Translations under genes and position numbers: made by a program
Part shown: in pieces, positions 34,122 through 43,301 of the stretch
Numbering within the stretch: position 1 is the stretch's first letter
How the letters are laid out: each line of letters begins with the position of its first letter
Notes under the pieces: model-generated
Told to the model about the DNA's origin: nothing
The model's database searches: none
The model's input: the letters and a program-made list of their open reading frames with translations, nothing else
Source of the DNA: Erythrobacter sp.
GTDB taxonomy: Bacteria > Pseudomonadota > Alphaproteobacteria > Sphingomonadales > Sphingomonadaceae
Direction of reading: 5' to 3'
DNA: 64,000 nucleotides
Assembly: GCA_024642565.1 (NCBI GenBank)
Contig: JAHEAV010000007.1
Location: forward strand, 1-64,000

Positions 34122-34694
34122 ATGGGTGATATTCGCGAACCGTTGAAAGAACTGACCGTCTGTGGGCTGCCACAGGCGCTTGAAACCATGGGGGAACGCT
34201 GGTCCTTTATGATTCTGCGCGCGTCCTTCAACGGGCTGCATCATTTTGAAGAATTTCTGACCGAACTTGGGATTGCGCGGAACATATTGTCCAATCGGTT
34301 GGCCAAATTGGTCGACCACGGCATCCTGAACCGCGAACCTTGCCCTGATGATCGCCGCCGAATCGAATACCGGCTGACAGAGAAAGGCCTCGATCTGCTA
34401 CCCGCAATGCTGGCGCTTCGTCAGTGGGGCCAGAAATACGGAGCCGAAAAGGAGGAAAATCCAGTGCTGGTTGATGAACGCGACCGGTTGCCGATTGGTC
34501 CCGTTTCGATCCTGGCGCATGATGGGCGGATCCTCAGTTACATGGATTTGAACCTCGCCACGCGCGACCTCGTTGGCCATCGGGCTGACGGAACCAAAGC
34601 AGTAGAAACGCGCGGCGGCTGCGCACCGGGCAGCTTTGCCAGTATGCTCAGCGAACGCGGTGACGATGCTAGACCGTTAGCCGCCAATGGCTAA
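34122..34694 (+). CDS. HxlR-family transcriptional regulator
   Basis: A 190-aa winged-helix regulator. CGLPQALETMGERWSFMILR, then HHFEEFLTELGIARNILSNR and LTEKGLDLLPAMLALRQWGQ is the HxlR pattern. The conserved N-terminal Cys (residue 14) is present and could sense thiol or redox stress, as in some HxlR relatives. A C-terminal extension of about 80 aa follows the DNA-binding domain; it has no motif I know. The ATG follows GGAGAGAGATTCTG. Its stop overlaps the next, convergent gene by 4 bp. Confidence 0.88.
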   Translation: MGDIREPLKELTVCGLPQALETMGERWSFMILRASFNGLHHFEEFLTELGIARNILSNRLAKLVDHGILNREPCPDDRRRIEYRLTEKGLDLLPAMLALRQWGQKYGAEKEENPVLVDERDRLPIGPVSILAHDGRILSYMDLNLATRDLVGHRADGTKAVETRGGCAPGSFASMLSERGDDARPLAANG

Positions 34695-35512
34695 TTGCGC
34701 CGCAAGTCGTAATCGATCCTGATCCGGACCCATTCACCAACCTTGGACCTGCCGCCTACGCGAGGCGGGCGCACGCGAAATTGCCACGACGCTGCCAGCA
34801 CGGCACGGCCAATCCCCGAACCTCTTGGAAATTCCCCCTCGATCACGCAATCGTCGACGCGAAAATCCGGAACTGTGCGGCAATTGATCAAGCCCCACCC
34901 CGGCCCGCTGGCGGTAGACAAATAGCCGCTCAATTCATCCGGATAGGGTTCACGGTACCAGGCAGCTGCATAAAGAGGCTCTCCGTTCGGACCACTTCCG
35001 CCAACGCGCTGCGAATCGCCCGGTGTGCCAGAATTCGGCGGCCCCTGCGGACCTTTGATTACAGCTCTGGGTTTGGCGGGCTTGCTCGGCACTTCAGCAG
35101 CCGCAGCCTGCTCCTGCGATAATGGGATCGCGGCCTGAGCGGGCGGTAGGGGTACGACTGGCGGCGATTCGGGCGGCGTCGGCGGCGCTTCAGCAAAGAC
35201 CGGAGGGGTCAGCGCGGCAGGCTTGGCCTCTTCCTCTTCCACGGTCTGTTCAGGGGTGGGATCAGGCGCCTTTGCCTCGTCAGGGCTTGCCGCGAAACTG
35301 ACCAGCGATTCCAGGGCGTCCTTTTGCCCGGCACGCGACTGGCCCAGAGTGAGCAGCAACGCGATGATTCCGGCTTCCAACACTACGGTCAGCGTAACGC
35401 CGATCAACCGCCGGCGGTTCTCGGGCGTTATTTCCGACCAGGACCGGGGCCAAGGCTCCCGATACAACCAAACAGGTAGAACGCCGCGAATCGCGCGGCT
35501 GGGCTGGAACAT
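34691..35512 (-). CDS. TonB-like proline-rich membrane-anchored protein
   Basis: A 273-aa protein: one N-terminal membrane helix (VTLTVVLEAGIIALLLTLG, about 42-60), an acidic then proline-rich spacer (PPVFAEAPPTPPESPPVVPL), and a C-terminal domain ending GEWVRIRIDYDLRRN. The helix-proline spacer-small beta domain plan is that of TonB/TolA energy transducers, although no ExbB/ExbD genes adjoin. The start at 35512 is the ATG preceded by CGAGGTTCC; the track start is a TTG without a ribosome site. A link to the TonB receptors here is possible but unproven. Confidence 0.6.
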   Translation of the reverse strand: MFQPSRAIRGVLPVWLYREPWPRSWSEITPENRRRLIGVTLTVVLEAGIIALLLTLGQSRAGQKDALESLVSFAASPDEAKAPDPTPEQTVEEEEAKPAALTPPVFAEAPPTPPESPPVVPLPPAQAAIPLSQEQAAAAEVPSKPAKPRAVIKGPQGPPNSGTPGDSQRVGGSGPNGEPLYAAAWYREPYPDELSGYLSTASGPGWGLINCRTVPDFRVDDCVIEGEFPRGSGIGRAVLAASWQFRVRPPRVGGRSKVGEWVRIRIDYDLRRN

Positions 35513-35637
35513 GGAACCTCGAATTCGATCAGCGCAGATTCGCGACAATTTGAACGCAATAGGCTGTCACATACCGATACGCATCAAATTTGGATCGGCA
35601 ATTAGCAGTCGGTGGCTGAACGGTAGCAAAATAGTCT

Positions 35638-37146
35638 CTACCCTCGCGGTGCCCGCCTTCGATAACTGAGTGCTTCGGCAATATGGATGCGTCCGACGTG
35701 CTCCACACCGGCCAGATCGGCGATTGTCCGCGCGACCCGCAGCATCCGCGTGTAGCTGCGCGCCGACAGGCGCATTGCGTCCGCCGCCTGAAGCAGAAGT
35801 TTTCGTCCCGCTTCGTCCGGCGTAGCGTGTTTTTCGAGGTGGGCGCCATCCAGCTCGGCATTGGTACGCGCGCCAGTCTCTCCAGACCGGCCACTCTGGA
35901 TGAACCGCGCCGATGCCACTCGGGCGGCGACTTCGGCACTGCCTTCTGCCGGGGGCGGCAGGGAAAGGTCGGCGGCGCTTACCGGATCAACGTCCACATG
36001 CAGATCGATCCGATCCAGCATCGGACCTGAAACCTTGCTCTGGTAATCGGCAGCGCAGCGGGGCGCGCGGCTACATGCAAGTGCCGCGTCCGCAAGATAA
36101 CCGCAGCGGCACGGGTTCATTGCCGCAATCAGTTGGACCCGTGCGGGGAAGGTGACATGGGCATTGGCACGCGCAATATCGACCTTGCCCGTTTCCAGCG
36201 GCTGCCGGAGGGAATCCAGCACAGCGCGCTGGAATTCGGGCAATTCATCAAGGAACAATACGCCCAGATGGGCCAGACTGACCTCCCCCGGCTTCACTTT
36301 CAACCCGCCACCGGTCAGTGCCGCCATGCTGGCCGAATGATGCGGCGCGCGGAACGGGCGGGCCCGGCTGATCCGCCCGCTCTCCAGCATACCGGCAACC
36401 GATTGCACCATCGAGACTTCCAGTGCCTCGGCCGGGGTAAGGTCAGGCAGGATACCCGGCAAGCAAGAGGCAAGCAGGCTTTTGCCAGCGCCAGGCGGGC
36501 CATTCATAAGGAGATTATGCCCGCCAGCCGCCGCGATTTCGAGTGCGCGCTTGGCGACTTCTTGCCCTTTGACCTGCTTCAGATCCGGACCCGGGGGCGC
36601 AAGCTCGACCTCGCCGGGCTGCGGCGGGGCCAAGGTCTGCGTACCCTTGAGGTGGTTGAGGAGACTGATCAAGTCGGGCGCGGCGCAGATGGGAATACCC
36701 GCTGCCCAGCGCGCCTCCGCCCCCTGTGCCGCTGGGCAGATCAGCCCAGAATCCTCTTGGCTCGCATGGATGGCCGCCAGCAATACACCCGGCGAGCCAA
36801 CAACCCGGCCATCCAGCGCCAATTCGCCGACTGCAATCCAATCGTGCAATTGTTCGCCGTCGGTCACACCCATCGCGGCGAGCAGGGCCAGCGCGATCGG
36901 CAAATCGTAATGCGATCCTTCTTTTGGCAGATCAGCCGGAGAAAGATTGATGGTGATTCGTTTTGGCGGCAATGAAAGGCCCATCGCGGCAAGGGCCGAT
37001 TGCACCCGTTCCCGGCTTTCGCCCACGGCCTTGTCTGCCAGACCGACGATATTGAAGCGCGGCAGCCCGGGCGCGATCTGGCACTGCACTTCAACGCTGC
37101 GCGCATCCAGCCCGAGATAGGCCACCGTCCGGACCAGTGCGACCAC
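35638..37146 (-). CDS. YifB/ComM-family Mg-chelatase-like AAA+ ATPase
   Basis: A 502-aa cytosolic protein starting with GTG. The N-terminal LonC/ChlI-like domain begins VALVRTVAYLGLDARSVEVQ and has GLADKAVGESRERVQSAL; the AAA core has Walker A GPPGAGKSLLA and Walker B VLFLDELPEF. C-terminal CRCGYLAD with two further Cys may bind zinc. Relatives (ComM) promote branch migration during natural transformation. It is expected to act in recombination rather than chelation. Confidence 0.92.
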   Translation of the reverse strand: MVALVRTVAYLGLDARSVEVQCQIAPGLPRFNIVGLADKAVGESRERVQSALAAMGLSLPPKRITINLSPADLPKEGSHYDLPIALALLAAMGVTDGEQLHDWIAVGELALDGRVVGSPGVLLAAIHASQEDSGLICPAAQGAEARWAAGIPICAAPDLISLLNHLKGTQTLAPPQPGEVELAPPGPDLKQVKGQEVAKRALEIAAAGGHNLLMNGPPGAGKSLLASCLPGILPDLTPAEALEVSMVQSVAGMLESGRISRARPFRAPHHSASMAALTGGGLKVKPGEVSLAHLGVLFLDELPEFQRAVLDSLRQPLETGKVDIARANAHVTFPARVQLIAAMNPCRCGYLADAALACSRAPRCAADYQSKVSGPMLDRIDLHVDVDPVSAADLSLPPPAEGSAEVAARVASARFIQSGRSGETGARTNAELDGAHLEKHATPDEAGRKLLLQAADAMRLSARSYTRMLRVARTIADLAGVEHVGRIHIAEALSYRRRAPRG

Positions 37147-37299
37147 TTCAAACCCCTGTGTTTTGCCAGCTCTACTGGCCTGAATTTCGCGGTAAGTCGA
37201 GAGCCAAGTACCTGAAATTATGGGATCGATCCGCCGTCAATCAAATCGCAACCATACAGGCTAGGGAAACGGCAAGGTGACAGCGCGCAGTGCAATCCG

Positions 37300-38061
37300 A
37301 TGCGCAGTCTGGCGGCCATATTCCTTGCTCTTTGCAGCATCCTCGCGGCTCCCGTGCATGCACAGGTCTTGTCGGTTGCAACCTATGTAGAGGAATGGGA
37401 CCCGGTCGCGCAGCAATGGTTGCGCATCCAGGACGGTGCCGAACGCCTGGTCCCTGCCCGAGCCAGACCCGCGGCAAGCGCAATTGCCGCATATGGCCCT
37501 TTCCGTGTGCTTGATGCAGCCCGCGCCGCGCTGGTCGATACTACAGACAGCCGGAGCCCGGATCAGTTTGCAGCCATGCTGCGGGATTATCCCGATCTGA
37601 CCACGCTGGAAATGGTCGAATGCCCTGGCACCGATGATGATCGGGCGAATATGCGATTGGGTCATATGATTCGTGCGGCGGGCATGATCACGCATGTTCC
37701 GGATGGTGGTTCTGTCCGGTCGGGCGCGGTTGAACTGTTTTTGGCAGGGGTGCGGCGGCAAATTGATGATGGCGCAGAGTTTGCGGTGCACAGCTGGTTG
37801 GACGATAGAGGCCGCCAGCCGCGGGATTTCGCCCCCGATTCGCCTGAAAACCGACTCTATCTCGATTATTATACCGAAATGGGCATGGCCAAGGCCGATG
37901 CTTCTGCTTTTTATGATATGACCAATTCTGTCGGCTTTGCGGGCGCAAAATGGCTTACGGCGCAGGACATGCGCGGTTGGCTGGGTGAAACGGAAAACAG
38001 CGCCTCTGCGGCCGGCAATCGGGTAATTGCTTATCTTGACTTGGGGGCAACCATCCCCTAA
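37300..38061 (+). CDS. Secreted ClpP/crotonase-like protein (COG3904 type)
   Basis: A 253-aa protein with a signal peptide (SLAAIFLALCSILAAPVHA). The C-terminal half has GGSVRSGAVELFLAGVRRQI, FAVHSWLDD, YLDYYTEMGM and WLTAQDMRGWL, the wording of a family of periplasmic ClpP-like proteins. In SGAVELFLAG the Ser is a candidate nucleophile, and the following His (VHS) a candidate base; this is inference by analogy to ClpP. The match is moderate. The 3' end contains the rpmH promoter. Confidence 0.6.
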   Translation: MRSLAAIFLALCSILAAPVHAQVLSVATYVEEWDPVAQQWLRIQDGAERLVPARARPAASAIAAYGPFRVLDAARAALVDTTDSRSPDQFAAMLRDYPDLTTLEMVECPGTDDDRANMRLGHMIRAAGMITHVPDGGSVRSGAVELFLAGVRRQIDDGAEFAVHSWLDDRGRQPRDFAPDSPENRLYLDYYTEMGMAKADASAFYDMTNSVGFAGAKWLTAQDMRGWLGETENSASAAGNRVIAYLDLGATIP

Positions 38062-38064
38062 CCG
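38036..38064 (+). promoter_or_regulatory. Promoter of rpmH inside the end of the preceding gene
   Basis: TTGACT at 38036-38041, 17 bp, then TAACCG at 38059-38064. The 10-mer TTGACTTGGG is the same as in the rpmJ promoter. Transcription would start near 38071, before the hairpin at 38081. Confidence 0.5.
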
Positions 38065-38080
38065 CGCGGCTTGATTTTTG

Positions 38081-38110
38081 GCCGACCCGGCTTGGGCGGC
38101 TCTTTTATTT
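38081..38110 (+). terminator. Terminator-like hairpin in the rpmH leader
   Basis: GCCG-a-CCC pairs with GGG-CGGC (7 bp, one bulged A), loop GGCTT, then TCTTTTATTT. It ends 14 nt before the rpmH ATG. It begins 45 nt from the -35 element, exactly as in rpmJ. Confidence 0.65.
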
Positions 38111-38124
38111 GTTTCGAGGATAAC

Positions 38125-38259
38125 ATGAAGCGGACTTTCCAGCCCAGCAATCTCGTGCGCGCCCGTCGCCACGGCTTCTTCGCCCGCAAGGCGACAGTCG
38201 GTGGTCGCAAGATCCTGCGCGCACGCCGTGCCCGTGGCCGCAAGAAACTTTCTGCCTGA
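38125..38259 (+). CDS. rpmH: 50S ribosomal protein L34
   Basis: A 44-aa basic ribosomal protein beginning [20 protein letters not shown] and ending [10 protein letters not shown], a textbook L34. The ATG follows CGAGGATAAC. It opens the conserved rpmH-rnpA-yidD-yidC-engB cluster, which supplies ribosome parts, tRNA processing and membrane protein insertion. Its leader holds the promoter at 38036 and the hairpin at 38081. Confidence 0.98.
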   Translation: MKRTFQPSNLVRARRHGFFARKATVGGRKILRARRARGRKKLSA

Positions 38260-38668
38260 GGCGAACGGGCCGGAGGCGGTTCAGCCGCCAGAAAAGCTGG
38301 CGGTGCTGACGCGCCGCGCCGACTTTCTCTCTGCAAACCGGGGCTTGCGCGTAGCACGTCCCGGTTTCGTTTTGCTGGCCCATCCAAATGACGGCAAGGG
38401 CAAGCGTTACGGGATTACGGTAACAAAGAAGATCGGGAATGCAGTCGTCCGGAACAGGATGAAGCGCCGTTTCCGTGAATTGTTACGTGCGGCGCTGCCT
38501 GATCTTGGGCTGGCTGATCATGATCATATACTGATTGGCCGTGAAGGGGGAATCGAGCGGGACTTTGCCCGGTTGGAAGTGGAGCTTTCCCAAGCGCTTG
38601 GCAAGGCAGCGGTTGGTCAGGGCGATCCGCCCCGCAAAGGCCCGCCGCATCGTTCTCGGCGCAAATAG
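38201..38668 (+). CDS. rnpA: Ribonuclease P protein component (start uncertain)
   Basis: Basic protein partner of the RNase P RNA, which trims the 5' end of pre-tRNAs. Core motifs are [39 protein letters not shown] and KRRFREL, the last carrying the conserved RNR box. The start is unclear: no ATG exists before the core. GTG at 38201 (155 aa) has AAGG 9 bp upstream but overlaps rpmH by 59 bp; GTG at 38303 (121 aa, MLTRRADFL) fits the usual family length but has no ribosome site. I list the longer frame. The tail is basic and proline-rich. Confidence 0.9.
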   Translation: MVARSCAHAVPVAARNFLPEANGPEAVQPPEKLAVLTRRADFLSANRGLRVARPGFVLLAHPNDGKGKRYGITVTKKIGNAVVRNRMKRRFRELLRAALPDLGLADHDHILIGREGGIERDFARLEVELSQALGKAAVGQGDPPRKGPPHRSRRK

Positions 38669-38706
38669 ACTGGTCGATCGGCAATTTCTCCCTATTTAGA
38701 AGCTTA

Positions 38707-38916
38707 GTGAAATATGTGTTCATCCTGATCGCCCGAGCGTGGCAATGGGGCCCTTCACGTATTTTGCCGCCTTCCTGCCGCTACGCGCCCACTTGCAGCG
38801 ACTATGCAATTCAGTCGCTGCAAAAATATGGGGCGATCAAGGGTGGATGGTTGGCGACTAAGCGTATACTGCGCTGCCACCCATGGGGCGGGCATGGGTA
38901 CGACCCTGTGCCCTGA
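38707..38916 (+). CDS. yidD: Membrane protein insertion efficiency factor YidD
   Basis: A 69-aa protein that sits at the inner membrane and aids YidC-dependent insertion. The family pattern is clear: [39 protein letters not shown] and YDPVP at the end, with three conserved Cys. It starts with GTG at 38707. It lies between rnpA and yidC as in most bacteria. Confidence 0.96.
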   Translation: MKYVFILIARAWQWGPSRILPPSCRYAPTCSDYAIQSLQKYGAIKGGWLATKRILRCHPWGGHGYDPVP

Positions 38917-38962
38917 TACGCCCCTGATATTGTAGACACTCAAGACTTACGGGATCCGATCT

Positions 38963-40756
38963 TTGGACAATCAGCGTAATCTCCTGCTTGCTGTGGTGCT
39001 ATGCGCCGTTCTCTTCCTTGGCTGGGAAGCCGGTATGAGCTGGCTCTATCCGCAGCCCGAACCCAAGCCTGGGGTTACCGCTTCGGTAAACCCGGTTGCA
39101 GCGGAGCCTGGCGCGCAAACTTCAGCCAAGCCCAAGGCGACGCGTGAAGGTGGGTTGACCGATCCGCTGGCAATTGCCGAGGAAAAGAAGGATCTTGCTG
39201 CTGACCTTGCCGCGCCGACCCGGGTCAGGATTGAAGCGCCCGAAGTGTTGGGTTCGATCAACCTCGTGGGTGCGCGGATTGATGATATTACCCTGAAGAC
39301 CCACCGCCAGACGGTGAAGAAGGACAGCGGCCCGGTACGGCTTTTCTCTCCGCTCGGCACGCCTGCGCAGCAGTTTGCACAATATGGCTGGATCGTGGAT
39401 GGCGATGCCATTCCTTCCGATGCGATTTGGCAGGCATCTTCCGGCCAGCTTACCCAGGATAATCCGGTCACGCTCAGCTGGGATAATGGCAAGGGCCAGC
39501 AATTCCGGATCAAGCTGTCTATCGACCAATATTACATGGTCACAGCCGAACAGACTGTGACCAACTCAGGCAGCGCACCAGTGGTGGTGCGCCCCTATGC
39601 GACCATCAACCGCACCAGCGCCACGGCCAGCCTCGATTCCTGGAATGTCCATTCAGGCCCGATTGGCGCGTTCAGCGATTCGGTCAGCTTTGACACCGAT
39701 TATAGTGATGTCGCCGAGGCGGTTGGCGGCACTGTAACGCCCGAAGGACGGACCAACTGGATCGGATTTACCGATATCTATTGGTTGTCCGCGTTGGTGC
39801 CGCAAGAAGGCAGCAACCCGGCCGCCGATTTCCGCGCGTTGGGCAAAAATGTCTATCGTGCGGATCTGATTTACCAGCCGGTCAGTTTGGCTGCCGGCAC
39901 ACAATTCACCCGCACAACCCGACTGTTTGCCGGGGCAAAGGAAACGCCGGCGCTTGACCATTACGAAGCCGCCGGTGTCACCAAATTTGGCTATGCGATC
40001 GATTGGGGCTGGTTCAGCTGGTTCGAGAAGCCGATCTTCTGGATGCTGAGCAAGCTGTTCAGCCTGGTTGGCAATTTCGGCCTTGCGATAATCCTGCTGA
40101 CCGTTGTGATCCGCGGCCTTATGTTCCCGATTGCGCAGCGCGGCTTTGCCAGCATGGCGGCGATGAAGGCCATTCAGCCCAAGATGAAGGCGCTGCAAGA
40201 ACGCTACAAGGACGACAAGCAGAAGCAGCAACAGGAAATCATGGCGCTGTACAAGACTGAAGGCGTCAATCCCCTGGCCGGTTGTTTGCCGATGCTGATC
40301 CAGATTCCGGTGTTCTTCGCACTTTACAAGACACTGATCCTGACCATCGAAATGCGCCATCAGCCTTTCATTCTCTGGATCAAGGACTTGTCTGCGCCTG
40401 ATCCGGCGATGATCCTCAATCTGTTCGGTATGCTGCCGTTCACCCCGCCCAGTTTCCTCGGGATTGGTGTTCTGGCCGTGTTGCTCGGCGTAACAATGTG
40501 GATGACTTTCCGCCTCAACCCGGCGGCGATGGACCCGATGCAGCAGCAGATTTTCAACATCATGCCATGGATGCTGATGTTCGTGATGGCGCCTTTTGCC
40601 GCCGGTCTGCTGGTTTACTGGGTAACCTCCAATATTCTTACGCTGGCGCAGCAAAGCTATCTTTATTCCAAGCACCCGCAATTGAAGGCGCAGACGGCGA
40701 AGGATAAGGAAGACGCAGCTCGGGCCGCCGCGCGGGATGGGAAGGGCAAACCGTGA
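38963..40756 (+). CDS. yidC: Membrane protein insertase YidC
   Basis: A 597-aa insertase for Sec-independent and Sec-linked membrane proteins. An N-terminal helix (LLLAVVLCAVLFLGWEAG) is followed by a large periplasmic beta domain (about 60-355), then the core helices with VIRGLMFPIAQRGFASMAAM, the positive loop KMKALQERYKDDKQKQQQ and GCLPMLIQIPVFFALYKTL. The start is TTG at 38963 (LDNQRNLLL); no ATG or GTG lies near, and alphaproteobacterial YidC begins like this. It overlaps engB by 4 bp. Confidence 0.98.
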   Translation: MDNQRNLLLAVVLCAVLFLGWEAGMSWLYPQPEPKPGVTASVNPVAAEPGAQTSAKPKATREGGLTDPLAIAEEKKDLAADLAAPTRVRIEAPEVLGSINLVGARIDDITLKTHRQTVKKDSGPVRLFSPLGTPAQQFAQYGWIVDGDAIPSDAIWQASSGQLTQDNPVTLSWDNGKGQQFRIKLSIDQYYMVTAEQTVTNSGSAPVVVRPYATINRTSATASLDSWNVHSGPIGAFSDSVSFDTDYSDVAEAVGGTVTPEGRTNWIGFTDIYWLSALVPQEGSNPAADFRALGKNVYRADLIYQPVSLAAGTQFTRTTRLFAGAKETPALDHYEAAGVTKFGYAIDWGWFSWFEKPIFWMLSKLFSLVGNFGLAIILLTVVIRGLMFPIAQRGFASMAAMKAIQPKMKALQERYKDDKQKQQQEIMALYKTEGVNPLAGCLPMLIQIPVFFALYKTLILTIEMRHQPFILWIKDLSAPDPAMILNLFGMLPFTPPSFLGIGVLAVLLGVTMWMTFRLNPAAMDPMQQQIFNIMPWMLMFVMAPFAAGLLVYWVTSNILTLAQQSYLYSKHPQLKAQTAKDKEDAARAAARDGKGKP

Positions 40757-41418
40757 CCGAAACCGAAACCAGTCTGGAGGACCGCGAGCGGGAACTTCTC
40801 GCACGGCGCGCGGCAAAGCTGTTCTCCGGCCGGGTCGATTTTCTTCTTTCAGCGCCCCAGTTGAAGTTCCTTCCCGAACCGACCGTGCCGGAAATTGCCT
40901 TTTGTGGACGGAGCAATGTTGGCAAAAGTTCACTCCTCAACGCGCTGACAGGACGAAAGGCGATCGCCCGCGCTTCGGTCACGCCGGGGCGGACGCAGGA
41001 ACTCAACTATTTTGAAGTGGGCGAACCGACCTTGTTCCGGCTGGTCGATATGCCCGGATATGGCTTCGCCAAGGCCCCGCCCAAAGTGGTCGAAAAGTGG
41101 AAGGCGCTGGTCCGCACTTTTCTCAAAGGCCGTCAAAGCCTTCACCGCACATTGCTGCTGGTCGATAGCCGCCACGGATTGAAGGAGGTTGACCGCGAGA
41201 TGATGAAAATGCTCGACGAAACCGCTGTCAGTTATCGCGTGGTAATGACGAAGGCCGATAAGATCAAAGCGAGTGAGTTGGACGCTGTGGTAGCGAAAGT
41301 TGCGGAAGAGACGCGACTTCACCCGGCGGCCTTTCCGGAATTACATATAACCAGTGCGGAAAAAGGGATGGGAATTCCCGAATTGCGCGCAGCCGTGCTG
41401 GCAGACGCCGGCGTATAA
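40753..41418 (+). CDS. engB: Ribosome biogenesis GTP-binding protein EngB (YihA/YsxC)
   Basis: A 221-aa GTPase for 50S subunit assembly. G1 FCGRSNVGKSSLLNAL, G2 region TPGRTQELNYF, G3 VDMPGYGFAKAP and G4 VMTKADKI are all intact. The GTG start overlaps the yidC stop (GTGA). It closes the rpmH-to-engB cluster. Confidence 0.97.
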   Translation: MTETETSLEDRERELLARRAAKLFSGRVDFLLSAPQLKFLPEPTVPEIAFCGRSNVGKSSLLNALTGRKAIARASVTPGRTQELNYFEVGEPTLFRLVDMPGYGFAKAPPKVVEKWKALVRTFLKGRQSLHRTLLLVDSRHGLKEVDREMMKMLDETAVSYRVVMTKADKIKASELDAVVAKVAEETRLHPAAFPELHITSAEKGMGIPELRAAVLADAGV

Positions 41419-41479
41419 TTCTTGCGCGTATAGCGATGCGCAATCATCCCCCAATTGAAACTTAAGGACACCGATCTAA

Positions 41480-41803
41480 ATGCCGCCATTTACAGAGCCA
41501 AGCTTTCAGGAACGCGCAGCAATGGCGGCCAAGGCGAAGCAGGCAGCGCTGAAGAAATTGCAATCCAAGGCACCGGTAAGCGAAGAAGTCATTGCTGAAC
41601 GCCGGGCGGCCCGCCTCGCCCGCGAGGAAGCCCAGGCTGCCGCGCGTGCGGAGAAACTGGCCGAACGGGAACGGATAAAGGCCGAGCGCGAAGCTGCAAA
41701 GGCAGAAGCTTTGGCAAATGCGCCGGCTGTACTTACCGAAGAAGAAAAGAAGGCTGCCCGCGACGCGCGCTATGCGGCCAGGAAAAATCGCCGCAGAAAG
41801 TAA
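41480..41803 (+). CDS. DUF6481 family protein, charged helical
   Basis: A 107-aa protein almost wholly made of Ala, Glu, Lys and Arg, starting MPPFTEPSFQERAAMAAKAK and ending ARYAARKNRRRK. The pattern is one long charged helix or coiled coil; this start and tail fit DUF6481, a small alphaproteobacterial family of unknown role. Its basic C-terminus could bind nucleic acid, which is a guess. The ATG is preceded by TTAAGGACACCGATCTAA. The nitroreductase gene converges 19 bp beyond. Confidence 0.8.
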   Translation: MPPFTEPSFQERAAMAAKAKQAALKKLQSKAPVSEEVIAERRAARLAREEAQAAARAEKLAERERIKAEREAAKAEALANAPAVLTEEEKKAARDARYAARKNRRRK

Positions 41804-41822
41804 AGGTTGCGGAGCCGCGCCG

Positions 41823-42497
41823 TCAGTCAAACCCGACAAAGACGGCTGCTTCGTTCACGCTTTTGCGTTCCGAAACTACCGCATTCGCAGGGAAGCTCTC
41901 ATCGGGCCAACCCAGCGCGATGCTTTTCATGATCACCTGATCATCCGCAATGCCGGCGTGTTCGCGGACAACGGGGCTTTGCATGATACCCTGACTGTTG
42001 ATCACTGCGCCCAACCCGCGCGACCAGGCGGCATTAACCAGGGCCGTGGCAACTGCGCCGCAGTCAAAGGCCGTGTCATCGCTGCTGCTTAGTTCCTTGT
42101 CATAGGTTACGATCACGCAGACCGGTGCGTCGAACTGGCGGAAACCGCGCAGCACCCAGTCTTGCCGGGCGTCCTTATCATCCCGCTCAATTCCCATCGC
42201 GCTGAACAATTGCTTGGCTACTCCGATCTGCCGTTCCCGGTGCTGCCCGGCGAACGCTTCCCCGGTGCGAAATTCGCGGCTTTGCGGTACGCCTGCTATC
42301 ATTCTTTCGGTATTGCCTGCGCGGATTCGATCAAGCGCCTCACCTGTAACGACATAGAAATTCCACGGCTGGGTATTCATCGATGATGGCGCGCGCATTG
42401 CCAGCGCCAGGACTTCTTCGATCAACGCCTGCGGAACCGGATCAGGCTTGTAACCTCGGATGGAGCGGCGCCCCAGAATGACCGTATCGAATTCCAT
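41823..42497 (-). CDS. Nitroreductase-family FMN enzyme
   Basis: A 224-aa dimeric flavoprotein of the NfsB/FRase type. RRSIRGYKPDPVP and MRAPSSMNTQPWNFYVV bind FMN phosphate, and LGWPDESFPAN near the end is also typical. It likely reduces nitro compounds or quinones with NAD(P)H; the physiological substrate is unknown. The ATG at 42497 with AAGGGATAACA upstream is preferred; the track extension crosses into the divergent promoter of the GST gene. Confidence 0.9.
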   Translation of the reverse strand: MEFDTVILGRRSIRGYKPDPVPQALIEEVLALAMRAPSSMNTQPWNFYVVTGEALDRIRAGNTERMIAGVPQSREFRTGEAFAGQHRERQIGVAKQLFSAMGIERDDKDARQDWVLRGFRQFDAPVCVIVTYDKELSSSDDTAFDCGAVATALVNAAWSRGLGAVINSQGIMQSPVVREHAGIADDQVIMKSIALGWPDESFPANAVVSERKSVNEAAVFVGFD

Positions 42498-42635
42498 TGT
42501 TATCCCTTGTCTTGCCAGTCTGCCTGCAATCCATACAGCCTTCATCGCCAGGGGGAAGGGTTGGAAATTGTTCAGCCTCGACACTGCAATGATGAATGCG
42601 TATCGAAGCGCCACATTAGGCACAGGGACAATGCA

Positions 42636-43301
42636 ATGAAGTTGATTGTCGGCAACAAGAATTATTCCAGCTGGTCCCTGCGCGGCTGGCTGGCGATCAA
42701 GCAGTCAGGCCTTTCGTTCGAGGAACTGACGGTAAATATCGGCGGCGATGAATGGGAAACCGTCAAGCGCCAATCGGGCGAGATCATGCCGGCTGGCAAG
42801 GTGCCGATCCTTTGGGACGGCGAAACGGTGATCTGGGATAGTTTGGCTATAATGGAATATCTGTCGGACAAAGTCGGGCGTGACCGGTTTTGGCCCAAGG
42901 ACGATGCTGCCCGCGGAATGGCCCGTTCGATGGTTGCCGAAATGCATAGTTCCTTTCAGACTTTGCGCCGCGAATGCCCCATGAATGTGCGCTCAATCCA
43001 TGAAGGTGTCGAAATCTCGGACGACTGCCGGCGAGACATCGTCCGTATCCTGCAATTATGGGCCGAAGCACGGGCCCGTTTCGGGCAAGGTGGGCCATTT
43101 CTGTTCGGCACCTTCGGCGCTGCGGACATATTTTTTGCTCCTGTAGTTAGCCGCTTTATCACCTACCGGATCGCGGTACCCGGATTTGCCGAGGTCTATA
43201 TGCAGGCCTTGTGGGAACATGAATGGATGCAGACATGGGTGTCTGCGGCAGAGGATGAACAATGGGTGCTCGAACAGTACGAAGTCGATTCAGTTACCTG
43301 A
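42636..43301 (+). CDS. Glutathione S-transferase family protein
   Basis: A 221-aa GST. The thioredoxin-like N-terminal domain begins KLIVGNKNYSSWSLRGWLAI, with the expected Ser near residue 11, then AGKVPILWDGETVIWDSLAI (cis-Pro and Glu/Ser glutathione site). The C-terminal helical domain follows. The ATG at 42636 has CACAGGGACA upstream. Its final 40 nt overlap the start of the S1/P1 nuclease gene in another frame, so the two are co-transcribed and possibly translationally coupled. Confidence 0.92.
   Translation: MKLIVGNKNYSSWSLRGWLAIKQSGLSFEELTVNIGGDEWETVKRQSGEIMPAGKVPILWDGETVIWDSLAIMEYLSDKVGRDRFWPKDDAARGMARSMVAEMHSSFQTLRRECPMNVRSIHEGVEISDDCRRDIVRILQLWAEARARFGQGGPFLFGTFGAADIFFAPVVSRFITYRIAVPGFAEVYMQALWEHEWMQTWVSAAEDEQWVLEQYEVDSVT

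Noticed and set aside
39653-40933. 426-aa minus-strand ORF
   Set aside because: Antisense to yidC and engB, His/Gln/Arg-rich shadow without recognisable domains.
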